From positions 1 to 15,672 of the forward strand of contig DBFJJM010000024.1 of assembly GCA_048393175.1 (NCBI GenBank): a stretch of 15,672 nt of DNA. Direction: 5' to 3'. Numbering within the stretch: the stretch's first letter is position 1; every line of letters starts with the position of its first letter. The notes beneath the pieces were generated by a model. The model searched no databases. It was not told the origin of the DNA and saw only the letters and a program-made list of their open reading frames with translations. The DNA is from Merdicola sp048393175 (GTDB lineage: Bacteria > Bacillota > Clostridia > TANB77 > CAG-508). Position numbers and translations under genes: made by a program. Below are positions 7,176-14,074 of the stretch, in pieces.

Positions 7176-8156
7176 TTGGATTTTGAACTAAAAATATTGT
7201 TTGTTTCTTTCTTTATAACAATTGTGCTAGCCTTTATCATTATACCGATTTTAAGAAAAGTAAAAGCAGGACAAATTGAAAGAGAAGATGGACCGCAATC
7301 TCATTTGAAAAAGCAAGGTACCCCAACAATGGGTGGTATTATTATGCAACTTGGACTTGTTCTTACTTGTATTTTTATATGTGTTTATCTGGCATATATA
7401 GGAAAAGGAGAAATGGTAAAAACAATTGTACCACTTTTATTTATCTCATTTGGATTTGGCTTAATTGGCTTAATTGATGATTTTATGAAACTGATTTTAA
7501 AAAATACAAAAGGGCTAAAACCAGCCTATAAGATGATAGGATTGTTAGTTATTTCTATTTTATATGTACTATATATTACACAGATTTTAAAAATTGGAAC
7601 AGATATTTGTATCCCTTTTGTTAAAACTTATATTACTCTTCCAATATGGTTATATATTCCTTTTGCTATTTTTGTATTATTAGCAACAACAAATGCGATT
7701 AATTTAACAGATGGAGTCGATGGGTTAGCGACTTCTATTACGACTATTATTGTTACTTGCTTAACCGTAATTGCTATTTTATTTGGAGTAACAGAGGTTA
7801 GTATTTTTGGAAGTGTTTTAATCGGTGCTTGTTTAGGCTTTTTAATGTTTAACTTACACCCTGCTAAAATATTTATGGGAGATACGGGTTCGCTTATGCT
7901 AGGAGGAGTCATTGCTAGTATGGCACTGTATTTGAAGATGCCGTTATTACTACTTGTAGTTGCATTTATTCCTGTATTAGAAACATTATCTGTCATTATA
8001 CAAGTTGCTTATTTTAAGAAAACGGGAAATCGTATTTTTAAGATGGCACCATTACATCATCATTTTGAATTATCTGGATGGAATGAAAATAAAGTGGTTT
8101 CTATTTTTAGTATTATTACATTAGTCTTATGTGTTATTGGACTTAAAATCATCTAA
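7176..8156 (+). CDS. mraY: Phospho-N-acetylmuramoyl-pentapeptide-transferase MraY
   Basis: Integral membrane enzyme that transfers phospho-MurNAc-pentapeptide to undecaprenyl phosphate, making lipid I. 326 residues with about ten membrane helices. Family motifs: GTPTMGG near residue 48, the active-site acidic pair in LIGLIDDFMK, NAINLTDGVDGLA, GDTGSLMLGG, and APLHHHFELSGW. The start is TTG at 7176 with AAGGGTGA seven bases upstream; the protein begins at the normal place for the family. A tiny ACCTT/AAGGT palindrome (7150-7160) lies just before the ribosome binding site. The next gene, ftsW, begins 12 bases after the stop; murD, which usually stands between them, is absent. Confidence 0.97.
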   Translation: MDFELKILFVSFFITIVLAFIIIPILRKVKAGQIEREDGPQSHLKKQGTPTMGGIIMQLGLVLTCIFICVYLAYIGKGEMVKTIVPLLFISFGFGLIGLIDDFMKLILKNTKGLKPAYKMIGLLVISILYVLYITQILKIGTDICIPFVKTYITLPIWLYIPFAIFVLLATTNAINLTDGVDGLATSITTIIVTCLTVIAILFGVTEVSIFGSVLIGACLGFLMFNLHPAKIFMGDTGSLMLGGVIASMALYLKMPLLLLVVAFIPVLETLSVIIQVAYFKKTGNRIFKMAPLHHHFELSGWNENKVVSIFSIITLVLCVIGLKII

Positions 8157-8168
8157 AGGAGAAAAAAA

Positions 8169-9322
8169 ATGACAAAAACGGCAAAGAAAATTTCTAAGTT
8201 TACCAATCGACCTTTTGATTTTATTTTATTTATTACAGTTATGATTTTGCTTGCTTTAGGACTGATTATGGTCTTATCGGCAAGTTCTCCTTCTGCTTTG
8301 GCAGAAACAGGTGATGATAGTTATGTTTATTTTAGAAAGCAAGGTATTTTTGCTATATTAGGAATCGTGGCTATGCTAGTCATTTCTAAAATTGATTATA
8401 GAAAATATAAAAGATTTAGTAAATTAGCCTATTTAGGTTCTGTTGTATTACTTCTTATGGTACTTATTCCACACATCGGAGTAGAAGCAGGTGGAGCAAA
8501 AAGGTGGATTAATTTAGGAATTCGATTTCAGCCCTCTGAAATTACTAAAATTGCTATGATTATATTTTTTGCGGCTTATTTGACAGAACATCGAAAAGAA
8601 TTAACTAGTTTTCAAAAAGGGTTTATCAAACCGCTTTTACTACTTGTACCAATTATCTTAATTTTAGTTATCGTACAAGACCATTTAAGTGCTACGATTA
8701 TTATCGTAATGGTGGTAGCAATTATGATGCTGATGGCAGGATGTAAATTAAAATATTTCTTAACAGCAGGAGTAGCAGCTGGAGCGGCAGGAGGACTAGG
8801 ACTTTTTTTGATGGCAAAATTAACCACAAAAGGTGCATTTCGTTTAGAAAGAATTGTTTCCTTTTTAGACCCTTGGGCCGATGCACAGGATTCTGGGTGG
8901 CAGATTATTCAAAGTCTTTATGCAATTGGTTCGGGAGGACTATTTGGAGTGGGTCTTCGGAGAAAGTAGACAAAAATTTTTATACATATCAGAACCGCAC
9001 AATGATTTTATTTTTGCTGTTTTAGCAGAAGAGCTAGGCTTTGTAGGATGTGCTGTAGTTATTGCTTTATTTGCCATTTTTCTTTGGAGGGGAATTTTAA
9101 TTGCTATGAGGGCTCCAGACATGTTTGGTAGTTTAGTAGCAGTTGGAATAACTTCATTAGTTGGACTACAAGCTATTATTAATATCGCAGTTGTTACTTC
9201 TTCTATGCCAGTAACAGGTATGCCCCTTCCTTTCTTCAGTTCTGGCGGAACATCTTTAATGATTTTACTATGCTGCGTCCGGAGTGTTATTAAATATTTC
9301 CCGAGCGGGTTCGAAAGTTTAG
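8169..9322 (+). CDS. ftsW: FtsW, lipid II polymerase (SEDS), interrupted by two +1 frameshifts
   Basis: SEDS-family peptidoglycan glycosyltransferase partner of the division PBP, multipass membrane protein. ATG 8169 has AAAGGAG overlapping the mraY stop. Frame A (8169-8957) gives the N-terminal helices through AIGSGGLFGVGL, then would stop at TAG 8967. Frame B (8959-9279) continues exactly with GESRQKFLYISEPHNDFIFA through PFFSSGGTSLMILL. Frame C (9281-9322) gives GVLLNISRAGSKV and a TAG stop. Joined, the protein is 383 residues, normal for FtsW, with the family motifs QPSEITK, GVGLGES, EPHNDFIFA and MPLPFFSSGG. Each junction needs one base skipped. No stop codons or residue decay interrupt the three segments otherwise. 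SpoVE or RodA paralogues are alternatives; location between mraY and murG favours FtsW. It could be intact with sequencing errors, a recent pseudogene, or recoded. Confidence 0.85.
8946..8960 (+). other. ftsW frameshift site 1 (extra C at 8958)
   Basis: Reading GGT CTT then skipping C8958 gives GGA GAA AGT AGA, which restores the universal FtsW GLGESRQK motif; without it the frame reads CGG AGA AAG TAG and stops. Upstream, GGAGTG (8946-8951) stands three bases before CTT, the same spacing as the Shine-Dalgarno-like element before CUU in the prfB +1 frameshift site. However GGAGTGGGT also encodes the required Gly-Val-Gly, so the resemblance may be forced by the protein. Confidence 0.6.
9271..9282 (+). 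other. ftsW frameshift site 2 (extra base within 9271-9280)
   Basis: The frame TTA CTA TGC TGC GTC continues as CGG AGT if unshifted, giving a tail unlike FtsW (RSVIKYFPSG). Skipping C9280 gives GGA GTG TTA TTA AAT ATT, the expected GVLLNIS tail. The extra base could also be nearer 9273, giving LLCASGVLLNIS; the sequence does not fix the exact place. If placed at 9280 it copies site 1: a C before GGAG. Confidence 0.6.
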
Positions 9323-9348
9323 AAAAGGGAATTTGTCCCTTTTCTTTC
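9321..9348 (+). terminator. Terminator-like hairpin between ftsW and murG
   Basis: AGAAAAGGGA (9321-9330) pairs with TCCCTTTTCT (9336-9345), 10 bp, loop ATTTG, followed by TTTC. The left arm starts inside the ftsW TAG stop codon. The T-run is interrupted, so it may be a weak terminator or attenuator that tunes murG rather than a full stop; no clear promoter lies between it and murG. Confidence 0.5.
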
Positions 9349-9368
9349 AAATTAGAAAGGAGAATAAG

Positions 9369-10490
9369 ATGAATGTATTAATTGCAGCAGCAGGAACAGG
9401 AGGACATATTAATCCTGGACTGGCTATTGCCAATAAAATAAAACAAGAAAATCCAGAAGCACAAATTGCTTTTGTGGGTACTACAAGAGGATTAGAAAAT
9501 GATTTAGTGCCAAGAGCAGGATATTGTTTAAAAACCATAGAGGTTTATGGGATTAGTAGAGAAATTTCTTTAGCAAATATGAAGAAAATGGTAAAAACAT
9601 TAAAAGGTTTTGGGCAGGCAAAAAAATTGATAAAAGAAATGAAACCAGATATGGTAATAGGAACAGGTGGATATATTTGTGGACCTACTTGTTTAGCAGC
9701 AGTCAAACAAAATATTCCTACCATTTTACATGAAAGCAATGCTTTTCCTGGAGTTACCGTAAAAATGCTTTCCTCTAAAGTAAATGAAATTTTGGTAGGA
9801 TTTGAAGATGCTGTCAAACGATTACCAAAGGCCAAAAAGATAGTTGTAACAGGAAATCCTACTAAAATTAAGGCTCTTTGTTATACAGAAGAAGAAAAGA
9901 AGAAAAAAAAGAAAGAACAAGGATTAGATGAAAAGTTACCTTTGGTTTTAGTATTTGGTGGTAGTCAAGGAGCAAGACCAATCAATGAAGCAATGTTAGA
10001 CATAATAGAAAATAGGAAAAACAAAGGATATAGCATTTTATGGGCAGCAGGTCCAAAGCAATATGATGGAATTAAACAAGAACTAGAAGACCAGAAAATG
10101 CCAATTGATTTATTACCAGATATTAAAATTGTTCCTTATATCTATCAAATGGAAGAAATTCTAAATGTAGCTGATTTAGTAATTTGTAGAAGTGGGGCAA
10201 TGACCACAACAGAAATAGGAATGGTGGGAAAGCCAGCTATTTTTATTCCCCTTCCTTTTGCAACTGAAAATCATCAAGAATATAATGCGAATGTATTAGC
10301 AAAACAAGGTGCTGCCGAAATAATTCATGATACAGAATTAAAAGGAGAGTATTTTGCTAACAGGATTGAAGAATTAATTCATAACCAAGAGTTATTAAAA
10401 CAAATGGGGCAAAAAGCAAAAAGTATTGCGATAAAAGGAGTAGAGGATAAAATTTATGAGGAAATAAAAGAAATATTAAAAAAGGAATAA
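9369..10490 (+). CDS. murG: UDP-N-acetylglucosamine--N-acetylmuramyl-(pentapeptide) pyrophosphoryl-undecaprenol GlcNAc transferase MurG
   Basis: Peripheral membrane GT28 glycosyltransferase that turns lipid I into lipid II. 373 residues from ATG 9369, which has AAAGGAG seven bases upstream; an in-frame TTG at 9333 lies in the hairpin and is not the start. Motifs: AAAGTGGHINPG (residues 6-17) for lipid I/phosphate contact, GTGGYICGP, the HESNAFPG block, the second-domain GGSQGA loop, and RSGAMTTTEI with PLPFATENHQEYNA for UDP-GlcNAc. A lysine-rich insertion (EEKKKKKKE) near residue 180 links the two domains. Its ATG overlaps, in ATGA, the stop of the non-shifted ftsW frame. No ftsQ, murA or murB follows. 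Confidence 0.97.
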   Translation: MNVLIAAAGTGGHINPGLAIANKIKQENPEAQIAFVGTTRGLENDLVPRAGYCLKTIEVYGISREISLANMKKMVKTLKGFGQAKKLIKEMKPDMVIGTGGYICGPTCLAAVKQNIPTILHESNAFPGVTVKMLSSKVNEILVGFEDAVKRLPKAKKIVVTGNPTKIKALCYTEEEKKKKKKEQGLDEKLPLVLVFGGSQGARPINEAMLDIIENRKNKGYSILWAAGPKQYDGIKQELEDQKMPIDLLPDIKIVPYIYQMEEILNVADLVICRSGAMTTTEIGMVGKPAIFIPLPFATENHQEYNANVLAKQGAAEIIHDTELKGEYFANRIEELIHNQELLKQMGQKAKSIAIKGVEDKIYEEIKEILKKE

Positions 10491-10552
10491 GAAATATTAC
10501 AGTTAGATAACAGATGATTAAAATGTTTATGACAAAACTAAAAGAAGGATAA

Positions 10553-10591
10553 AAATGTGCAGGAAAAAAATAGAAACTGTCGAAAAGGCTT
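10553..10591 (+). CDS. Possible 12-residue leader peptide ORF
   Basis: ATG at 10553 is preceded by GAAGGAT with five bases between, and reads MCRKKIETVEKA then TAG. It lies in the gap between murG and the small gene at 10686. Only the good ribosome binding site supports it; composition tells nothing at this length. It may be chance. Confidence 0.15.
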
Positions 10592-10622
10592 AGAAAAAGG
10601 TGTTTCTCGCGATGGAAAGTAC

Positions 10623-10651
10623 TTGCAAGAAAAGAAAATTACGATTATGAT
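10623..10651 (+). promoter_or_regulatory. Candidate promoter of the small gene after murG
   Basis: TTGCAA (10623-10628), 17-base spacer, TATGAT (10646-10651), 35 bases before the start codon. A TGTCGAA at 10578-10584 upstream matches the core of the Spo0A box; one such match can occur by chance. Confidence 0.5.
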
Positions 10652-10685
10652 AAGAATATACTTTCTAAGAAAAGGGGAGATACAA

Positions 10686-11018
10686 ATGAAAAGTTTTTAT
10701 GGAGGTACATTTTTAAGAAAAGAAGAACTAGAAAAAGAAGGAATTTATTATCCTATTAAGTTGGAGTATTATAAGATAATTGAAATGAATCATAATAAAG
10801 AAGAATACGGAGTGGAAATTGTAAAAACAGAATATCGAAAAGAAGAAACAAAAGTAGAATCAGAGGAAGCAAAAAAGATAACAAAAGATGAAAAATTAAT
10901 TGAGGACTTTTTAGAATTGCTAAGAAGAAATGACGTAATGCCGGTTACTTTAGCAGATATTATGGAAGATATGAAATGGGAAAAAAGGCAAAAAGAACAA
11001 ATTCGAAAAGTTGTGTAG
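10686..11018 (+). CDS. Small conserved-looking protein, possibly DUF6514 family
   Basis: 110 residues from ATG 10686, which has AAGGGGAG with seven bases spacing; the open frame extends upstream to 10557 but through the predicted promoter. The sequence is highly charged: a beta-rich first half (YYKIIEMNHNKEEYGVEIVKTEYR), then LIEDFLELLRRNDVMPVTLADIMEDM, a helix-loop that resembles clostridial DUF6514 proteins as I remember them. No signal peptide, membrane segment or catalytic motif. The gene has its own promoter candidate and a strong terminator, so it is a separate unit between the cell wall genes and topA. Function unknown; the family assignment is tentative, that it is a real gene is likely. 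Confidence 0.72.
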   Translation: MKSFYGGTFLRKEELEKEGIYYPIKLEYYKIIEMNHNKEEYGVEIVKTEYRKEETKVESEEAKKITKDEKLIEDFLELLRRNDVMPVTLADIMEDMKWEKRQKEQIRKVV

Positions 11019-11027
11019 TTGCGGAGA

Positions 11028-11070
11028 AAAGAAAGATAGGAACAAAATGTTGTTTCTATTTTTCTTTCTT
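11028..11070. terminator. Long hairpin terminator after the small gene
   Basis: AAAGAAAGATAGGAACAA (11028-11045) pairs with TTGTTTCTATTTTTCTTT (11050-11067), 18 bp with two G-T pairs, tetraloop AATG, then CTTTAAG. The T-rich right arm suits termination on the + strand; the A-rich left arm could serve the other strand. Confidence 0.78.
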
Positions 11071-11095
11071 TAAGGGTAAAATTCAATAAGAAGTC

Positions 11096-11124
11096 TTGCA
11101 AAATTAAACAAGATAGTCTAGAAT
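11096..11124 (+). promoter_or_regulatory. Candidate topA promoter
   Basis: TTGCAA (11096-11101), 17-base spacer, TAGAAT (11119-11124), 36 bases before the topA start and downstream of a terminator. TopA promoters are often supercoiling-sensitive, but nothing in the sequence shows this. Confidence 0.5.
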
Positions 11125-11160
11125 ACTAGGAATAGGAACAAAACCTAAAAAGGGGGAACT

Positions 11161-13218
11161 ATGAACGACAAATTAGTTATAGTAGAATCACCAGCAAAAG
11201 CTAATACCATAAAAAAGTTTTTAGGGGGGAAAACTAAAGTAGTAGCTTCTATGGGACATATACGAGATCTACCAAAGTCAAAAATGGGAATTAACATTGA
11301 AAATCATTTTGAGCCACAATATATTAATATTAGAGGAAAGGGAGATTTAATTAAATCTTTAAAAAAAGATGCTAAAAATGCAAAAAAAGTATATTTAGCA
11401 ACTGACCCTGACCGTGAAGGAGAAGCAATTGCTTGGCATTTAGCTCACATACTAGAAATTCCAGAAGACCAACAAACAAGAGTAACTTTTAATGAAATTA
11501 CCAAATCCGCAGTACAAAAAGCCATTAAAGAACCAAGAAGAATTGACCTTAATTTAGTAGATGCACAGCAAGCTAGAAGAATTTTAGACCGTATTGTAGG
11601 ATATAAGATAAGTCCTGTTTTATGGAAAAAAGTAAGAAAAGGCTTATCTGCAGGAAGAGTACAATCTGTTGCAGTAAAACTAATCGTAGATAGAGAAGAG
11701 GAGATTGAAAAATTTATTCCAGAAGAGTATTGGAATATTTATGCAACTCTTCTTGATTTAGATACCCAAAAAACGTTTGAAGCAAAATTTTATGGAAAAG
11801 TAAATAAGAAGCAACAATTGCATAAGCAAGAGGAAGTAGATGAGATTATAGAACAAATAGAAAAGGCAACTTATAGAGTAGAAGAAGTAAAAAAAGGACA
11901 GAAAAAAAGAACTCCTGCTCCTCCTTTTACTACTAGTACAATGCAGCAAGAAGCGTCTAGAAAGCTAGGATTTACCTTAAAAAAGACGATGTCAGTAGCA
12001 CAAGGATTATATGAAGGAGTAAAAATAGAAGAAAAAGGAACAGTAGGATTAATTACATACATGAGAACCGATTCTACTAGAATCTCAGAAGAAGCAAGAG
12101 CAAATGCAAAACAGCAAATCGTTTCTGCTTATGGAGAAGTTTATTATGAAAATCGTTATTATAAGACAAAGGCAGAATCACAAGATGCACATGAGGCAAT
12201 TCGCCCTACTTATGTTGACTTGACTCCAGAAAAAATAAAACAATCTTTATCAAAAGACCAGTATAAGTTATATTCTTTAATTTATCATCGCTTTTTAGCA
12301 AGTCAAATGGCAGCGGCTGTCTATGATACTATTTCAGCTAGTATTTCAGCTCATAATTATTGGTTTAAAGCCAACGGACAAAGCTTAAAATTTAAAGGGT
12401 TTATGACTTTATATGTAGAAGGAAAAGATAATGAAAAAGAAGAAGAGGAAACACAGATTCCAGAATTAAAAGAAAAGCAAGAAGTAAAAAAAGAAAAATT
12501 AACACCAAAACAAAGCTTTACCGAACCACCACCTCGTTATACAGAAGCAAGTCTAGTAAAGGCATTAGAGGAAAAGGGAATTGGAAGACCAAGCACTTAT
12601 TCACCAACCATTACGACTATTTTAGAAAGACACTATATTGAAAAAGAACAAAAACAGCTTGTTCCTACTGAACTTGGTAAAATTGTCAATAAATTATTAA
12701 TTGACAATTTTGGGGATGTTGTTAATGTGGAATTTACAGCAAAAATTGAAAATGAGTTTGATGAAATAGCAGAGGGAAAAGAACCTTGGAAACAGATGAT
12801 AGAAAATTTCTATGGTCCTTTTGAAAAAGAAGTAGAAAAGGTAGAAAAGGAATTAGAACATGTAGAGTTAGTAGAAGAAGTTTCAGATGTGCCTTGTGAG
12901 AAATGCGGTAGAATGATGGTGATTAAGTATGGGAGGTATGGAAAGTTTTTAGCGTGTCCAGGCTATCCAGAATGTAAAAATGCTAAACCTTTAGTAGAAA
13001 CAATTGATATACCATGTCCAAAATGTGGAGCTAAAGTACAAATTCGAAAGACCAAAAAAAGAAGAACATATTATATTTGTGAGAATAACCCAAGTACTTG
13101 TGACTATATTTCATGGAATAAGCCAAAAATAGGAGAGCAAGTAGAAGAGGGAAAAAAACAGTCCAAGGAAGTAGTAGAAAAGAAAAAGAAGGCGACTAAA
13201 AAAAGTAAAAAAGAATAA
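11161..13218 (+). CDS. topA: DNA topoisomerase I (type IA) TopA
   Basis: Relaxes negative supercoils by single-strand cleavage through a 5'-phosphotyrosine. 685 residues, usual for Bacillota. The N-terminal TOPRIM domain begins LVIVESPAKANTIKKFLGG and has the metal-binding D82-P-D84-R-E86-G-E88. The active-site tyrosine is Y300 in GLITYMRTDSTR. DAHEAIRPT and the EKGIGRPSTYSPTI block follow. The C-terminus has two zinc-ribbon modules, the first with CEKCG (Cys579) and CPGYPEC, the second with CPKCG and CENNPSTC, and then a lysine-rich tail. ATG start with AAAGGGGG. Topoisomerase I near a dcw cluster is unusual compared with the more common dprA-topA-trmFO arrangement, though nothing upstream or downstream here belongs to that set. 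Confidence 0.98.
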   Translation: MNDKLVIVESPAKANTIKKFLGGKTKVVASMGHIRDLPKSKMGINIENHFEPQYINIRGKGDLIKSLKKDAKNAKKVYLATDPDREGEAIAWHLAHILEIPEDQQTRVTFNEITKSAVQKAIKEPRRIDLNLVDAQQARRILDRIVGYKISPVLWKKVRKGLSAGRVQSVAVKLIVDREEEIEKFIPEEYWNIYATLLDLDTQKTFEAKFYGKVNKKQQLHKQEEVDEIIEQIEKATYRVEEVKKGQKKRTPAPPFTTSTMQQEASRKLGFTLKKTMSVAQGLYEGVKIEEKGTVGLITYMRTDSTRISEEARANAKQQIVSAYGEVYYENRYYKTKAESQDAHEAIRPTYVDLTPEKIKQSLSKDQYKLYSLIYHRFLASQMAAAVYDTISASISAHNYWFKANGQSLKFKGFMTLYVEGKDNEKEEEETQIPELKEKQEVKKEKLTPKQSFTEPPPRYTEASLVKALEEKGIGRPSTYSPTITTILERHYIEKEQKQLVPTELGKIVNKLLIDNFGDVVNVEFTAKIENEFDEIAEGKEPWKQMIENFYGPFEKEVEKVEKELEHVELVEEVSDVPCEKCGRMMVIKYGRYGKFLACPGYPECKNAKPLVETIDIPCPKCGAKVQIRKTKKRRTYYICENNPSTCDYISWNKPKIGEQVEEGKKQSKEVVEKKKKATKKSKKE

Positions 13219-13225
13219 AGAACAG

Positions 13226-13260
13226 AGCTATGAATAGACAAATCTAATCATGGCTTTCAT
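13226..13260 (+). terminator. Weak terminator candidate after topA
   Basis: AGCTATGA (13226-13233) pairs with TCATGGCT (13248-13255), 8 bp with one G-T pair, loop of 14 bases, followed by TTCATTTT. The stem is short and the T-run broken. Confidence 0.4.
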
Positions 13261-13279
13261 TTTACAAAAAAGAGATGAT

Positions 13280-13308
13280 TTGAATGTTATGTAAAGATAT
13301 GGTATAAT
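13280..13308 (+). promoter_or_regulatory. Promoter of the lipoprotein gene
   Basis: TTGAAT (13280-13285), 17-base spacer, perfect TATAAT (13303-13308), with the extended -10 TGG before it. The best sigma-A-type promoter in the window; the start codon is 33 bases downstream. Confidence 0.7.
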
Positions 13309-13341
13309 AGAACTAATTAAATATAGAAGGGATTGTGTAAA

Positions 13342-13962
13342 ATGGCGAAACGGCTAATAGCACTTATGATGGTACTGGTGGTTTTTCTTTCCATATTTTA
13401 TGGATGTAGAAGAAAAAACGAAGAGGTAGAAGTTAGTACTTCTAGAACAACTGAGGAAGAAATTTCTATTATTCCAAGAACTACAGCAGGTACAACCGAA
13501 ACCACATTTTCGTGGATAGCTAGGGAAACCATCACTTTGCAAGAGACAGTAAATGAAAATCAGAGTGGGACCAAGGGAAAAGTTGTATTAGTTGACCTGA
13601 CAGATAACAATTTTAGGAGGAGTGCGAAAAGTTGTTTTAACCTTTTGAAAAAAGAAGGCAAAATCTTACCTAATGACAGTTTATACGTTGTTGGAGGGGA
13701 ACTCAAAGGAGCAGAGAAAATTGATGGGTTTACCGTGATAAATGCCCTAACGACTATTCTAAAAAAAGTGGTAACCCAAGAAAGAGATTTTATAATAATA
13801 TCAAACATGAATTTCAATTCCTCATACTGGATTCCCTATGATGTAACTTTTGAAGAAGGTAGCAACGTTTTCGTTTATGCAACAGAAGTAGACAAAGAAA
13901 GATTAGAACACATTCGCAGCAAGCTGTCAGGTGGTCAGCTGACATTGGTCGAAATCGCATAA
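13342..13962 (+). CDS. Predicted lipoprotein of unknown function
   Basis: 206 residues from ATG 13342 with GAAGGGA upstream. The N-terminus is a lipoprotein-like signal peptide: MAKRL, a hydrophobic run, then FYGC with Cys22 as likely lipidation site (the -3 residue is Phe, so the lipobox is imperfect). A Thr/Ser/Glu-rich linker (about 30-75) leads to a compact domain starting GKVVLVDLTDNNF, with alternating hydrophobic strands (DSLYVVGGELK, RDFIIISNMNF, NVFVYATEVD). This pattern recalls a Rossmann/von Willebrand A-like fold, but no complete metal site is visible. Codons end in G or C more often than in neighbours (several CTG, ACC, GAC, ATC), and it contains the only normally read CGG of the window, hinting at different origin. 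I do not recognise the family. Confidence 0.72.
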   Translation: MAKRLIALMMVLVVFLSIFYGCRRKNEEVEVSTSRTTEEEISIIPRTTAGTTETTFSWIARETITLQETVNENQSGTKGKVVLVDLTDNNFRRSAKSCFNLLKKEGKILPNDSLYVVGGELKGAEKIDGFTVINALTTILKKVVTQERDFIIISNMNFNSSYWIPYDVTFEEGSNVFVYATEVDKERLEHIRSKLSGGQLTLVEIA

Positions 13963-13970
13963 CTATTCCG

Positions 13971-13997
13971 AAGGTGCCCCGGTTATAGGGGCACTTT
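13971..13997 (+). terminator. GC-rich intrinsic terminator after the lipoprotein gene
   Basis: AAGGTGCCCC (13971-13980) pairs with GGGGCACTTT (13988-13997), 10 bp with one G-T pair, loop GGTTATA. The tail TTTGCATTT is a modest U-tract. It is the most GC-rich hairpin in the window. Confidence 0.75.
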
Positions 13998-14010
13998 GCA
14001 TTTAAAAAGC

Positions 14011-14039
14011 TTGAGTTTTTTTTAATAGTGTGATAAAAT
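14011..14039 (+). promoter_or_regulatory. Promoter of the SNF2-type gene
   Basis: TTGAGT (14011-14016), 17-base spacer starting with a run of T, TAAAAT (14034-14039) preceded by the extended -10 TGA. It lies 35 bases before the chosen start codon. Confidence 0.6.
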
Positions 14040-14074
14040 TATTAACTAGTGAAAAAATGGGTAAGGGGAAAAAA

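Noticed and set aside
8940..9350. 136-codon open frame on the reverse strand across ftsW.
   Set aside because: It is antisense to conserved FtsW sequence in two frames, has no ribosome binding site and no recognisable protein; a shadow.
8881..9372. A separate gene starting at ATG 8881 downstream of a truncated ftsW.
   Set aside because: Its first 26 codons are out-of-frame FtsW sequence without a ribosome binding site; only the part after 8958 is conserved, so it is the continuation of ftsW.
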